From Agrobacterium tumefaciens (GTDB lineage: Bacteria > Pseudomonadota > Alphaproteobacteria > Rhizobiales > Rhizobiaceae), in NCBI GenBank assembly GCA_025560025.1, contig CP048486.1, positions 1,073,501-1,137,500 of the forward strand: a stretch of DNA of 64,000 bases. Direction: 5' to 3'. Position numbers and translations under genes: made by a program. This document shows, one piece after another, positions 55,192-64,000 of this stretch. The notes beneath the pieces were generated by a model, which saw only the letters and a list, made by a program, of their open reading frames with translations, had not been told where the DNA came from and searched no databases. Each line of letters opens with the position of its first letter. Positions within the stretch are counted from its first letter, which is position 1.

Positions 55192-56670
55192 ATGCGCATA
55201 TTCACGGCATCGCTTGCCACCGAGACCAACACGTTTTCACCCGTTCCGACGGATATGGATGCTTTTCGCGCCGCCTTTTATGCCGGGCCGGGCGAACATC
55301 CGGAAACGCCGACACTCTGCTCCTCGCCGGTGCCAATCCTGCGCCGCCGTGGCAAGGCGGAAGGGTTCACGGTTATCGAGGGAACGTCCTGCTGGGCAGA
55401 GCCGGCTGGACTCATCCAATGCCAAACCTATGAAACGCTGCGCGATACGATTCTTGCGGAGCTTACGGCGGCTTTGCCGGTCGATGCGGTGGTTCTTGGT
55501 CTCCATGGCGCCATGGTGGCGCAGGGTTACGACGATCCGGAAGGCGATTTCCTGTCGCGCATCCGGGCGCTTGTTGGACCCGATGTGTTGATAGCGGCGG
55601 AATTCGATCCCCACAGCCATTTAACGGCGCTGAGGGTCGCCAATCTTGACATCATGGCAACGTTTCTGGAATTCCCGCATACGGATTTCGAAGAGCGTGG
55701 TGAGCATGTGGTGGATATGGCGCTGCGGACCCTGCGTGGAGAAATCAGGCCGGTTATTTCCACTTTCGACTGCCGGATGATTACGATTTATCCCACCAGC
55801 CGTGAGCCGATGCGGTCTTATGTCGACCGCCTGAAGGCACTGGAAGGCAAGGATGGCATCCTTTCCGTTTCGGTCATTCACGGGTTTATGGCGGGTGATG
55901 TACCGGATATGGGCACGCGTATAGTCGTCGTAACCGACAATGACAGGCAAAAGGGCGACGTACTGGCCGAAAAACTCGGCCATGAGCTTTATGCCATGCG
56001 CAAGCTGACGGCCATGCCGATGCTCGATACGGAAGCCGGTCTGGACAAGGCCCTTACGATCCGCGGCAATAATCCAGATATGCCGGTGGTGATTTCGGAT
56101 ATATGGGACAATCCAGGCGGTGGCGTTGCGGGGGACGCGACCCATATTCTGCGGCGCATGGTGGAGCGCGGCATGGACAAGATCGGCGTTGCAACGATTT
56201 GGGATCCGATTGCCGTGTCGTTCTGTCATGCGGCAGGTGAGGGCGCCGAAATCGATCTGCGCATCGGCGGCAAATCCAGCCCTGAAGGCGGTGAGCCGCT
56301 GGATTTCCGGATAAGGGTAATGCGCACTGCGGAAGCGGGCTGGCAGAGTTTCCGCAACAGCCGCGTCACGCTCGGCCGTGCCGCCGTTGTAAGGCCGGTT
56401 GGAACAGAGATTGATATCATTCTCATTACCAGCCGTACGCAAACTTATGAGCCGGATATCTTTTCCAATCTTGGCATCGATTTTGCCGCGAAAGATGTGC
56501 TCCTGGTGAAGTCCACCAACCACTTCCATGCCGGTTTTGCGCCGATTGCCTCAGAGATCGTTTATATCGCCGCGCCCACATCCTATCCGACCGATCCGGC
56601 AAAAACGGCCTATCGCAAGGCAAGCCTGCAGCTCTGGCCAAGGGTTGCAGATCCGCTGGGGCTGGATTGA
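55192..56670 (+). CDS. M81-family peptidase (MlrC-like)
   Basis: A 492-residue member of the MlrC family (M81, DUF1485). It opens MRIFTASLATETNTFSPVPTDM, with likely metal ligands in LHGAMVAQGYDDPEGD, AAEFDPHSHLT and FPHTDFEERGEH, and the C-terminal domain follows about residue 290 (PVVISDIWDNPGGG). MlrC finishes microcystin breakdown in sphingomonads; relatives occur in many soil bacteria near peptide transporters and their substrates are unknown. It is 71 bases after the PLP enzyme on the same strand. It converges with hutD. Confidence 0.88.
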   Translation: MRIFTASLATETNTFSPVPTDMDAFRAAFYAGPGEHPETPTLCSSPVPILRRRGKAEGFTVIEGTSCWAEPAGLIQCQTYETLRDTILAELTAALPVDAVVLGLHGAMVAQGYDDPEGDFLSRIRALVGPDVLIAAEFDPHSHLTALRVANLDIMATFLEFPHTDFEERGEHVVDMALRTLRGEIRPVISTFDCRMITIYPTSREPMRSYVDRLKALEGKDGILSVSVIHGFMAGDVPDMGTRIVVVTDNDRQKGDVLAEKLGHELYAMRKLTAMPMLDTEAGLDKALTIRGNNPDMPVVISDIWDNPGGGVAGDATHILRRMVERGMDKIGVATIWDPIAVSFCHAAGEGAEIDLRIGGKSSPEGGEPLDFRIRVMRTAEAGWQSFRNSRVTLGRAAVVRPVGTEIDIILITSRTQTYEPDIFSNLGIDFAAKDVLLVKSTNHFHAGFAPIASEIVYIAAPTSYPTDPAKTAYRKASLQLWPRVADPLGLD

Positions 56671-56682
56671 GGCCGCGGTGCT

Positions 56683-57252
56683 TCAGGTCGGCTGCAGCGT
56701 AATCAGAAAGAAAGTGCTTTCATCATGCCCGGCCTCGATGGTGAAGGGCATGTTGTTCTCCATGAAAATGCCATCCAGCTTATCCAGTCGGACAAGCTCG
56801 TTATTGACCGAGATAGTTACAGGATCGAGCGCGAGAACCAGCCTTGTGCCCACTTTCGCTTCGGCCGAATAGCTGCCGACAAGCCTCTGGACGTTGTGGG
56901 TGAAGGATGAGCGACGGGTCATGACGTTAAGGTCGACGATTGCGCCATCCAACAGGGTGGCATCCACCGGAACATCCGCGGCGAAGGGCAGGGGCGTGCT
57001 CTTCGCTGTCAACGGCATCGGCTCCTGCCCCGCAATCGCAAGTGCCATGCCGTTACCTTTGATAATCGCAAGCGTACGGTCTATGCCGGGGAAGCTGGAA
57101 AACGGTCCATCCTGAGCAACGGTCGCCATGCTGATGCGCCAGTCAAATGCATTGACGGAAGCGCCAGGCGGGTGGATGGCAATTTCCACCGTAACGCCAC
57201 CGCCGTTTTTCCACGGCATGGTCTTGTATTCGGAAGCGCGTATTATTTTCAT
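56683..57252 (-). CDS. hutD: HutD-family cupin
   Basis: A 189-residue HutD (DUF886) protein, a bicupin seen in hut loci. Recognisable segments are YKTMPWKNGGGVTVEIAIHPPG, FDWRISMATVAQDGPFSSFPGIDRTLAII and NVMTRRSSFTHNVQRL. In Pseudomonas HutD is thought to limit the upper level of hut operon activity, possibly by binding N-formylglutamate or another pathway product. Here it sits 1.3 kb from hutU with an unrelated hydrolase gene in between on the same strand. Confidence 0.88.
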   Translation of the reverse strand: MKIIRASEYKTMPWKNGGGVTVEIAIHPPGASVNAFDWRISMATVAQDGPFSSFPGIDRTLAIIKGNGMALAIAGQEPMPLTAKSTPLPFAADVPVDATLLDGAIVDLNVMTRRSSFTHNVQRLVGSYSAEAKVGTRLVLALDPVTISVNNELVRLDKLDGIFMENNMPFTIEAGHDESTFFLITLQPT

Positions 57253-57300
57253 GTGATATCCAAAATCAGTCTTGGTGGATTAGGCGACAGAAGATTGTCA

Positions 57301-58326
57301 TCAGCGATCATTCTCGATGCGCTGCTCAAGCATTCTCTGGGCCGCTTTTAGATCGGACCGCCGGCCGGCGACCTTTTCGATGGCGGCAATGGCAAGGTCG
57401 CTGGCGACATAATCGGATTTATGCCCGAGATTGTGCACGACGATCAAAGTGGAGCCGCTGATATCTCTGGTGAGATGGCGGGAATGCACGTCTGGTGAGA
57501 CGATGGTGTCCGTATCTCCCGTTATGATGACAGTCGGCGCCTTGATGCGCGGATAGTCCAACGAAGCTCCACGCGCCCATTCATTGAGGGCTGCGACCTC
57601 CTGGGCGTTATGCCGAAAAGCCCTGGGTCGCAGGGCCGCGACGGCATGCGTCGCCTCCACATAATCGGCAGGCCTGTGGTTGGGTGCGAAAACGCCACGT
57701 GTTGCCTGATCCAGCGCCAGAAGACCGGCCGGCGGAGCAATGAAGGTACTGAAGAGCGGGCCGCTGAATGGCGCATTTGCCGCCGTATAATACCAGGCAA
57801 TTCCGCCTTCCCACGGATAGACGGCGGGAGACAGGAATACGAGGCCCGCAACCATGTCCGGATGACGCACCGCAAGTGATGCCGCGATGGCGCCGCCAAA
57901 GGAATGACCGACGACAATGGCTCTAGGCACGCCGCGTTTTTTCATAAGCTGTGCGATGGCGTCGGCTTGCCCGTCCGGGAGAATATTTCTCTTGCCGCCA
58001 ATGTCCGAGTTGCCGTGCCCCGGCCTGTCGACAAACAGCAATTTTGCCCGGCCTCCAAGCTTTTCGAGAAACGAGAACATCGGATCGTAAAGACTGGCGC
58101 TCGCCCCGTGAATAAAGAGGATCGGCGGGAGTTCTGCTCTCTTTCCGGCTTCGACCAGCACGCTGTTCAGCTTGTAGCCGCCAACGTCGATCCGCACCGG
58201 CATGATGGGCTGCTTTTCAGACGCCATGGCATGGTTGGCGGATACCGGGAGAAGCGCTCCAAACAGAAGAGTAAAGGCAAGCGGAAGGAATCTCTGCGCC
58301 ATTCGTCGATCTACCATGTCCTTCAT
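57301..58326 (-). CDS. Exported or membrane-anchored alpha/beta hydrolase
   Basis: A 341-residue hydrolase. The N terminus has a signal-type segment (AQRFLPLAFTLLFGALLPVSANHAMA) and the catalytic fold shows PPILFIHGASAS, VDRPGHGNSD, nucleophile elbow VVGHSFGGAIA, Asp in ITGDTDTIVS and His in VVHNLGHKSD. It is probably periplasmic. GAGGGCGGGC precedes the ATG at 58326; the frame extends upstream another 32 codons without a ribosome site. It lies between hutD and hutU on the same strand, so it could act on a substrate related to histidine, but nothing in the sequence proves it. Confidence 0.82.
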   Translation of the reverse strand: MKDMVDRRMAQRFLPLAFTLLFGALLPVSANHAMASEKQPIMPVRIDVGGYKLNSVLVEAGKRAELPPILFIHGASASLYDPMFSFLEKLGGRAKLLFVDRPGHGNSDIGGKRNILPDGQADAIAQLMKKRGVPRAIVVGHSFGGAIAASLAVRHPDMVAGLVFLSPAVYPWEGGIAWYYTAANAPFSGPLFSTFIAPPAGLLALDQATRGVFAPNHRPADYVEATHAVAALRPRAFRHNAQEVAALNEWARGASLDYPRIKAPTVIITGDTDTIVSPDVHSRHLTRDISGSTLIVVHNLGHKSDYVASDLAIAAIEKVAGRRSDLKAAQRMLEQRIENDR

Positions 58327-58509
58327 GCCCGCCCTCACGGTTAGCGCGGCTTTCCAACGAGCATAAAGCCGGTCGGTTAAAAACAGCAACGAGCAAAGCC
58401 GCAGACAGAGAAGAAGTTCCAAGAGCCGCCGGTGCGGCGTTGCAACTGATCATTCCCGACGACTTGCTAATGCGCGAAGGGCTGGCGCGACCGTCCTCTA
58501 CAATCTGAC

Positions 58510-58546
58510 AAGCGGCGCAGTTTTCTGCCTGCGCCGCTTTGTCTTT
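58510..58546 (+). terminator. Intrinsic terminator hairpin downstream of hutU, T-run on the plus strand
   Basis: AAGCGGCGCA (58510-58519), a 10-base loop and TGCGCCGCTT (58530-58539) form a perfect 10-bp stem followed on the plus strand by TGTCTTTTTAG. It therefore reads as a terminator for plus-strand transcription, yet no plus-strand gene precedes it. In the hutU transcript the stem forms but no T-run follows, so it could only act there as a 3' protecting hairpin. Confidence 0.6.
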
Positions 58547-60220
58547 TTAGTTTCCGAGAATTCCAGGCAGACGCAGGCCCTGTTGTTTTGCGCAATCGAG
58601 GGCGATCTCGTAACCGGCATCGGCATGCCGCATGACGCCGGTTGCCGGGTCGTTAAAGAGCACGCGTTCAAGCCGCCTGGCCGCATCGTCCGATCCGTCG
58701 GCGCAGATGACGACGCCCGAATGCTGGGAAAAGCCCATGCCGACGCCGCCGCCGTGATGCAGCGATACCCAGGTCGCACCCGATGCCGTATTAAGCAATG
58801 CGTTGAGCAGCGGCCAGTCGGACACGGCATCCGAGCCGTCCTGCATCGCCTCTGTTTCCCGGTTCGGCGAGGCGACCGAGCCGCTGTCGAGATGATCGCG
58901 GCCAATGACGATCGGAGCCTTCAGCTCGCCGTTCCTGACCATTTCATTGAAGGCAAGCCCGAGGCGGTGACGGTCGCCAAGCCCGACCCAGCAGATGCGG
59001 GCCGGGACACCCTGGAAAGCGATGCGCTCGCGCGCCATGTCCAGCCAGTTATGCAGGTGCTTGTTATCCGGCAGCAACTCCTTCACCTTGGCGTCGGTCT
59101 TGTAGATGTCTTCCGGATCGCCCGAAAGAGCCGCCCAGCGGAACGGGCCGATGCCCTTGCAGAACAGCGGGCGGATATAGGCCGGCACGAAGCCGGGGAA
59201 AGCAAAGGCGTTTTCAAGACCCTCATCCTTGGCGACCTGACGGATGTTGTTGCCGTAGTCGAAGGTCGGGATGCCCATGTCCTGGAAGGCGATCATCGCT
59301 TCGACGTGGTCGCGCATGGAGGCGCGGGCGGCCTTTTCCACCGACTTCGGATCGCTGACCCGCTTTTCCTTCCATTGGCCCATGGTCCAGCCCTTGGGAA
59401 GATAGCCGTTGATCGGGTCGTGGGCCGAGGTCTGGTCCGTGACCATGTCGGGGCGGATGCCGCGGCGGACCATTTCCGGCAGGATTTCGGCGCAGTTGCC
59501 GAGCAGGCCGACGGACTTGGCTTCACCCTTCTTCGTCCAGCCGGCGATCATGTCCATGGCTTCGTCCAGCGTTTCGGCCTTCTCGTCGAGATAGCGGGTG
59601 CGCAGGCGGAAATCGATCGAATCCGGGTTGCACTCGACGGCAAGGCAGGATGCGCCGGCCATGACGGCTGCGAGCGGCTGGGCGCCGCCCATGCCGCCGA
59701 GGCCGCCGGTCAGGACCCACTTGCCCTTGAGGTTGCCGTTATAATGCTGATTGCCGGCTTCGACGAAGGTCTCATAGGTACCCTGCACGATGCCCTGGGT
59801 GCCGATATAGATCCATGAGCCGGCGGTCATCTGGCCGTACATGGCGAGACCCTTCTTATCCAGCTCGTTGAAATGGTCCCAGGTCGCCCAGTGCGGCACC
59901 AGGTTGGAATTGGCGATCAGGACACGCGGCGCATCCTTGTGGGTGCGGAAAACACCGACCGGCTTGCCCGACTGCACGACGAGCGTTTCATCCTCGTTCA
60001 AATCCTTCAGCGTCGCGACGATGCGGTCGAAATCGGCCCAGGTGCGGGCGGCGCGGCCGATGCCGCCATAGACGACCAGCTCATGCGGGTTCTCCGCCAC
60101 GTCAGGATCGAGATTGTTCATCAGCATGCGCAGCGGCGCTTCGGTCATCCAGCTCTTGGTGTTGAGCTCAATGCCCTTTGGCGCGCGGACGTCGCGGATG
60201 TTGTGGCGCGGATTGTTCAT
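58547..60220 (-). CDS. hutU: Urocanate hydratase
   Basis: A 557-residue urocanase converting urocanate to imidazolonepropionate with tightly bound NAD. Family signatures include [17 protein letters not shown], the NAD-binding [29 protein letters not shown], the active-site Cys and Arg region around [20 protein letters not shown], and the end [17 protein letters not shown]. The length is normal. It is the last gene of the hutIHGU operon, 11 bases after hutG. Confidence 0.97.
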   Translation of the reverse strand: MNNPRHNIRDVRAPKGIELNTKSWMTEAPLRMLMNNLDPDVAENPHELVVYGGIGRAARTWADFDRIVATLKDLNEDETLVVQSGKPVGVFRTHKDAPRVLIANSNLVPHWATWDHFNELDKKGLAMYGQMTAGSWIYIGTQGIVQGTYETFVEAGNQHYNGNLKGKWVLTGGLGGMGGAQPLAAVMAGASCLAVECNPDSIDFRLRTRYLDEKAETLDEAMDMIAGWTKKGEAKSVGLLGNCAEILPEMVRRGIRPDMVTDQTSAHDPINGYLPKGWTMGQWKEKRVSDPKSVEKAARASMRDHVEAMIAFQDMGIPTFDYGNNIRQVAKDEGLENAFAFPGFVPAYIRPLFCKGIGPFRWAALSGDPEDIYKTDAKVKELLPDNKHLHNWLDMARERIAFQGVPARICWVGLGDRHRLGLAFNEMVRNGELKAPIVIGRDHLDSGSVASPNRETEAMQDGSDAVSDWPLLNALLNTASGATWVSLHHGGGVGMGFSQHSGVVICADGSDDAARRLERVLFNDPATGVMRHADAGYEIALDCAKQQGLRLPGILGN

Positions 60221-60231
60221 GTGATTTCCCC

Positions 60232-61032
60232 TTATCCTTTTGTCGCAAGCGCGAAATTTTCGAGACGTGTCAGAATGGTCTTGAGATGGCCGCGCAGGCG
60301 TTCGGCCTTTTGCACGTCATAGGCAAAGGGCGGCGTCTCGCTGCCAAGATGGGTGGATTGGGCCAGTTCCATCTGAATGGCGTGCACGCCCGCTTCCGGC
60401 TTTCCATAATGGCGTGTTGTCCAGCCGCCTTTGAAACGGCCGTTCAGAATGCTGTCGTAACCCTCTGCGGCAGCGGTCACTTCCACGGCTATTTTTTCGA
60501 TGGCCGGGTCGCAAGTCCTGCCCATATCGGTGCCGATATTGAAATCAGGCAGCTTGCCTTCAAACAGGAAGGGGATATGCGAGCGGATGGAATGGCAGTC
60601 ATAGAGGATGGCTATGCCGTGGATTGCCTTCACCCGTTCGATTTCCGCCGCCAGCGCCGCGTGATAGGGCGCGTGAAAGGTTTCCAGCCGGGCGGCGATA
60701 TCGTCCTGATCGGGTTCCTGTCCCTCATTCCAGATCGGCTTGCCGTCGAAATCGGTATCTGGAACGAGGCCGGTGGTGTTTTGCCCCGGATAGAGGCTGA
60801 CGCCTTCGGGATCGCGGTTGGCGTCGATCACGTAACGATGAAAGGTGGCACGGACCGTCGTTACATCGGGGAGCAGGCCTGCATAGAGGTCATGAATATG
60901 CCAGTCGGTATCAGCGAGTACCCTGCCATTGTCATTCAGGCGTTGCCAGATTTCCGCGGGAACATCGGTGCCGGTGTGGGGCAGGCCGAGAATGACCGGC
61001 GATGAGCCCTTTTTAATGTCGAAGACGCGCAT
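60232..61032 (-). CDS. hutG: N-formylglutamate deformylase
   Basis: A 266-residue HutG enzyme hydrolysing N-formyl-L-glutamate to glutamate and formate. The FGase motifs are [40 protein letters not shown] and [24 protein letters not shown]. It begins one base after the hutH stop and is followed by hutU. It is the last enzyme of the five-step histidine pathway, fed by HutF. It is distinct from the family member at 3713, sharing only the general motifs. Confidence 0.94.
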   Translation of the reverse strand: MRVFDIKKGSSPVILGLPHTGTDVPAEIWQRLNDNGRVLADTDWHIHDLYAGLLPDVTTVRATFHRYVIDANRDPEGVSLYPGQNTTGLVPDTDFDGKPIWNEGQEPDQDDIAARLETFHAPYHAALAAEIERVKAIHGIAILYDCHSIRSHIPFLFEGKLPDFNIGTDMGRTCDPAIEKIAVEVTAAAEGYDSILNGRFKGGWTTRHYGKPEAGVHAIQMELAQSTHLGSETPPFAYDVQKAERLRGHLKTILTRLENFALATKG

Positions 61033-61033
61033 C

Positions 61034-62569
61034 TTACACCTCCAGCTTAGGCAGGATGCCTTCCGAAATAACGGAAACCAGAGCGCCGGTGGCGATCAGA
61101 TCGGAAGCCGCCTTCAAATCCGGCGCCATATAACGGTCCTCTTCAAGCGAAGGGATCGCCTGACGCAGCACGGCGATTGCCTTTTGCAGCTCGGGGCTGG
61201 TTTTCAGCGGTCCGCGCAGCTCGACACCCTGAACGGCCGAAAGCGCTTCAATGCCAAGGATGGCAAAGAGATTTTCCGTCATGGGCAGCAGGCGGCGCGC
61301 GCCATGGCAGGCCATGGACACATGGTCTTCCTGGTTGGCCGAGGTTGGCGTCGAATCCACGGAGGCCGGATGCGCCATCTGCTTGTTCTCGCTCATCAGC
61401 GCGGCAGACGTGACTTCGGCGATCATCAGACCGGAATTCAGGCCCGGTTTCTTCGAAAGAAAGGCGGGCAGGCCATAGGAGAGGGCCGGATCGACCAGAA
61501 GCGCCACGCGGCGCTGCGCGATCGCGCCGATTTCGCAGATGGCGAGCGCCGTCTGATCGGCAGCAAAGGCCACCGGTTCGGCGTGGAAATTGCCGCCGGA
61601 CACGACGGAATTGTCGGAAAGCACCAGCGGATTGTCCGTTACCGCATTGGCTTCGATTTCAAGCGTGCGGGCCACCTGTCTCAGAAGATCGAGGCAGGCG
61701 CCATCCACCTGCGGCTGGCAGCGAATGCAATAGGGATCCTGAACACGCTCGTCACCCTCGATATGGCTGACACGGATTTCAGATCCTTCCAGCAGGTTGC
61801 GCAGCGCAGCGCCCGCATCGATCTGGCCCTTATGGCCGCGCAATGTGTGAATGTCGGGATGGAAGGGGGCGGAAGAACCCATGGCGGCATCAGTGGACAG
61901 CGCGCCGGTAATCAGTGCCGCCTGTGCCGCGCGGTGGGCGCGGAAAAGACCGGCGAGCGCCAATGCCGTCGAGGTCTGCGTGCCGTTGATCAGCGCCAGC
62001 CCTTCCTTGGCGGCGAGAACGACCGGGGTCAGCCCGGCTTTGGCGAGTGCTTCGCCGGCGGGCAGAAGCGCTCCTTCATAAAAGGCCTCGCCTTCGCCCA
62101 TCATCACGGCGGCCATATGGGCAAGCGGCGCGAGATCGCCGGAGGCGCCAACCGAACCCTTTTCCGGGATGGAAGGGATGACACCCTTTTCCAGCATACC
62201 CTCGATCAACCGCACCAGCTCCAGCCGCACGCCGGATGCGCCGCGACCGAGTGAAATCAGCTTCAGCGCCATGATCAGGCGAACGACATTTTCGGGAAGT
62301 GGCGCGCCGACGCCGCAGCAATGCGACAGGATGAGGTTACGCTGCAGCGTTGCCACATCGGCTGCGTCGATCTTGATGGAAGCGAGCTTGCCGAAACCGG
62401 TATTGATGCCATAGACCGGTGCATTGCCGGCGGCGATTTCGGCGATGCGTGCCGCCGCTTTTTTTATGCCGGCATCGAACGAGCGGTCGAGTTTGGCCGT
62501 GCCGTTGTCCCAGTAGATCGCGGCAAGTTCGGCAAGGGTGACGTTGCCGGGGTGAAGCGTGATAGTCAT
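61034..62569 (-). CDS. hutH: Histidine ammonia-lyase
   Basis: A 511-residue histidase of usual length. The self-made MIO cofactor arises from Ala142-Ser143-Gly144 in [15 protein letters not shown]. Other marks are [13 protein letters not shown], the [11 protein letters not shown] segment, [15 protein letters not shown] and [12 protein letters not shown]. It removes ammonia from L-histidine to give urocanate, the first step of the hut pathway. Its ATG overlaps the hutI stop by four bases, and hutG starts one base after its end. Confidence 0.97.
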   Translation of the reverse strand: MTITLHPGNVTLAELAAIYWDNGTAKLDRSFDAGIKKAAARIAEIAAGNAPVYGINTGFGKLASIKIDAADVATLQRNLILSHCCGVGAPLPENVVRLIMALKLISLGRGASGVRLELVRLIEGMLEKGVIPSIPEKGSVGASGDLAPLAHMAAVMMGEGEAFYEGALLPAGEALAKAGLTPVVLAAKEGLALINGTQTSTALALAGLFRAHRAAQAALITGALSTDAAMGSSAPFHPDIHTLRGHKGQIDAGAALRNLLEGSEIRVSHIEGDERVQDPYCIRCQPQVDGACLDLLRQVARTLEIEANAVTDNPLVLSDNSVVSGGNFHAEPVAFAADQTALAICEIGAIAQRRVALLVDPALSYGLPAFLSKKPGLNSGLMIAEVTSAALMSENKQMAHPASVDSTPTSANQEDHVSMACHGARRLLPMTENLFAILGIEALSAVQGVELRGPLKTSPELQKAIAVLRQAIPSLEEDRYMAPDLKAASDLIATGALVSVISEGILPKLEV

Positions 62570-63825
62570 GGGTAAACCTTCTGTCCCTTAAAAATACGGG
62601 CATGGAGCGGATTAAAACCGATGCGGTAGACAAGCTCGGCCGGGCGTTCGATGTCCCAGATAGCGAAATCGGCAGATTTTCCCGCTTCCAGCGTGCCTGT
62701 TTCGGCAAGCAGGCCGAGCGCTTTTGCGGCATTGCGCGTCGCCGCCGTGAGGCACTCTTCCACCGTCATGTGGAAAAGCGTGGCGCCCATATTCATGGTC
62801 AGCAGCAGGGATGTGAGCGGCGAGGTGCCGGGATTGCAATCGGTCGCAAGTGCGATATCGGCGCCCGCATCGCGCAGGGCCTGAACCGGAGGAGCCTGTT
62901 TTTCCCGGAGTGCGTAAAAAGCGCCGGGCAGAAGCACGGCCACCGTTCCCGCCGTCACCAGCGCCTTTGCACCCGCTTCATCAAGATATTCCAGATGATC
63001 GGCGGAAAGTGCGCCGTAGGATGCCGCCAACGCGGTGCCGCCGAGATTGGAAAGCTGTTCGGCATGCAGCTTGACCGGAAGCCCCAGCTGTTTTGCCTTT
63101 TCGAAAACCCGGGTCATTTCCTCGACGGAAAAGGCGATGCCCTCGCAAAAACCGTCCACCGCATCCACCAGCCCCTCGGCCTGGGCCTTGTCCAGCCCCG
63201 GTAGAACCACATCCGTAATATAATCGGCGTTGCGGCCCTTATATTCGGCGGGTGTCGCATGCGCGGCGAGATAGCTGGTGACGATCCGCACGGGACGCAG
63301 GGTCTCGAGCTTGCGGGCGACGCGCAGCATTTTCAGTTCGGTTTCGATATTGAGACCGTACCCGGATTTGATTTCGATGGTTGAAATGCCCTCGGCCAGC
63401 AGCGTGTCGAGGCGCGGCAGCGCCTGCGCAAGCAGGGCGTCTTCCGAAAGAGCGCGCGTATCACGCACGGAAGACACGATGCCACCGCCGGCTTTGGCGA
63501 TTTCCTCATAGGTCGCACCATTCAGCCGCATCTCGAATTCCATGGCGCGATTGCCGCCGAACACCAGATGGGTGTGGCAGTCGATCAAGGCCGGAGTGAT
63601 CCAGCGACCGCCGCAGTCGTTTGTCTCGTCTGCCGCGGCCACATCGGCGGGCAGATCGCTCTCAGGTCCGGCAAAAACAATGCGGCCGTTGCGCACGGCA
63701 ATGGCGGCATTTTCGATTGCGCCGATGCCCTCCATCGAAGGGTTGAATGTCGCGAGCCGAGCATTGCGCCACAATGATGTGACGTTTTCCGGCGCCATTC
63801 CCTTTGCAGATTTGTTCCCTGGCAT
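62566..63825 (-). CDS. hutI: Imidazolonepropionase
   Basis: A 419-residue amidohydrolase opening the imidazolone ring to N-formimino-L-glutamate. The metal site has [20 protein letters not shown], later His ligands in [12 protein letters not shown] and Asp in [13 protein letters not shown]. The substrate segment [19 protein letters not shown] is also present. It is the first gene of hutIHGU and is divergent from hutF, with a HutC-like palindrome 30 bases upstream of its start. Confidence 0.97.
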   Translation of the reverse strand: MPGNKSAKGMAPENVTSLWRNARLATFNPSMEGIGAIENAAIAVRNGRIVFAGPESDLPADVAAADETNDCGGRWITPALIDCHTHLVFGGNRAMEFEMRLNGATYEEIAKAGGGIVSSVRDTRALSEDALLAQALPRLDTLLAEGISTIEIKSGYGLNIETELKMLRVARKLETLRPVRIVTSYLAAHATPAEYKGRNADYITDVVLPGLDKAQAEGLVDAVDGFCEGIAFSVEEMTRVFEKAKQLGLPVKLHAEQLSNLGGTALAASYGALSADHLEYLDEAGAKALVTAGTVAVLLPGAFYALREKQAPPVQALRDAGADIALATDCNPGTSPLTSLLLTMNMGATLFHMTVEECLTAATRNAAKALGLLAETGTLEAGKSADFAIWDIERPAELVYRIGFNPLHARIFKGQKVYP

Positions 63826-63854
63826 TTGCTTTTCGCCTTTCTTTTATGCGCCAA

Positions 63855-63866
63855 ATGTATATACAT
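63855..63866. promoter_or_regulatory. HutC-like operator between hutI and hutF
   Basis: ATGTATATACAT is a perfect 12-base palindrome containing the TGTATATACA core described for the GntR-family repressor HutC, which is released by urocanate. It sits between the divergent hutI and hutF genes and could control both. No hutC gene is in the window; it may follow hutF. Confidence 0.72.
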
Positions 63867-63941
63867 AATAATGAGCTTGGCAAGCCGCAATTTCGTGTTT
63901 GAAACGGGCCTTGCCGGAAGAGACCAAGAGGAGAGGGTGGC

Positions 63942-64000
63942 ATGACGGCAATTCACGCGGGCGCAGCGCTTCTGAATGACGGGTGGGCGCAGGATGTTCG
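63942..64000 (+). CDS. hutF: Formimidoylglutamate deiminase, N-terminal fragment
   Basis: The first 19 codons only, running off the right edge: MTAIHAGAALLNDGWAQDV. This opening, an acidic ALL-x-x-GWA segment, matches HutF proteins, and the GAGGAGAGGG ribosome site 5-14 bases upstream supports the start. HutF converts formiminoglutamate to N-formylglutamate and ammonia, the step between HutI and HutG. It is divergent from the hutI operon. Confidence 0.7.
   Translation, partial: MTAIHAGAALLNDGWAQDV

Overview
The window is a GC-rich, densely coded stretch of a Rhizobiaceae genome, most likely a member of the Agrobacterium tumefaciens complex. The evidence is a complete repABC replication/partition cassette (repA, repB, repC, all on the minus strand, 47.8-51.5 kb) with a counter-transcribed RNA and three identical-class parS palindromes. 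Alphaproteobacterial marker genes also occur: CpdR, a MmgR/suhB-type small RNA, a rhizobial glpSTPQUV glycerol importer and NasST. The window therefore probably spans the replication origin of a chromid or second chromosome, and from memory it resembles the origin region of the Agrobacterium linear chromosome. Most of the content is core-metabolism operons. There is no prophage, insertion sequence, CRISPR array or rRNA.

Layout. 0-2.9 kb: a sugar-type ABC importer (partial permease, ATPase, binding protein) with a three-copy operator motif. 3.0-5.7 kb: tRNA-Val(GAC), cpdR, an N-formylglutamate amidohydrolase, a small RNA on the opposite strand, and an inositol-phosphatase/HisN gene. 5.7-9.6 kb: a lysophospholipase-like hydrolase, a sigma-32-type promoter with a structured leader and small heat-shock protein, a BASS-family transporter and a divergent LysR regulator. 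9.6-19.6 kb: the complete glycerol regulon glpR-glpD-glpSTPQUV-glpK. 19.8-32.3 kb: nitrate assimilation, with nrtABC-nirBD-nasA-cysG behind a sigma-54 promoter and an ANTAR-type leader, preceded by nasT-nasS. 32.4-39.6 kb: a GntR regulator divergent from a 5-oxoproline operon (Nramp-like transporter, pxpA, DUF1445, fused pxpB-pxpC, fused biotin carboxylase-BCCP). 39.7-46.7 kb: cytoplasmic alpha-amylase, soxR with its operator, a TonB-dependent receptor, a LysR-HTH/TrpD2 (YbiB) fusion protein and LtrA. 46.8-53.6 kb: two small unknown genes, repCBA, a flavin-dependent oxidoreductase-like gene and the parS sites. 53.6-56.7 kb: RidA, a D-threonine-aldolase-like PLP enzyme and an MlrC-like M81 peptidase. 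56.7-64 kb: hutD, a hydrolase, hutUGHI, a HutC-like operator and the beginning of a divergent hutF.

The genes form coherent pathways. Nitrate is imported by NrtABC, reduced by NasA and NirBD, with CysG making the siroheme NirB needs and NasS/NasT releasing a leader terminator. Glycerol is imported by a heterodimeric ABC system, phosphorylated by GlpK and oxidised by GlpD under GlpR. Histidine goes through HutH, HutU, HutI, HutF and HutG to glutamate and formate; a second N-formylglutamate amidohydrolase lies at 3.7 kb.

The most notable observations are: complementary motif losses in GlpS and GlpT that predict one canonical and one degenerate ATPase site; a LysR helix-turn-helix fused to a TrpD2 domain divergent from a TonB receptor; a twin AUAGRC hexaloop leader before nrtA; a small RNA with promoter and terminator between the N-formylglutamate amidohydrolase and hisN genes; and twin hairpins with identical loops in the heat-shock leader. 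All calls come from reading the sequence and from knowledge of the families; no database search was run.
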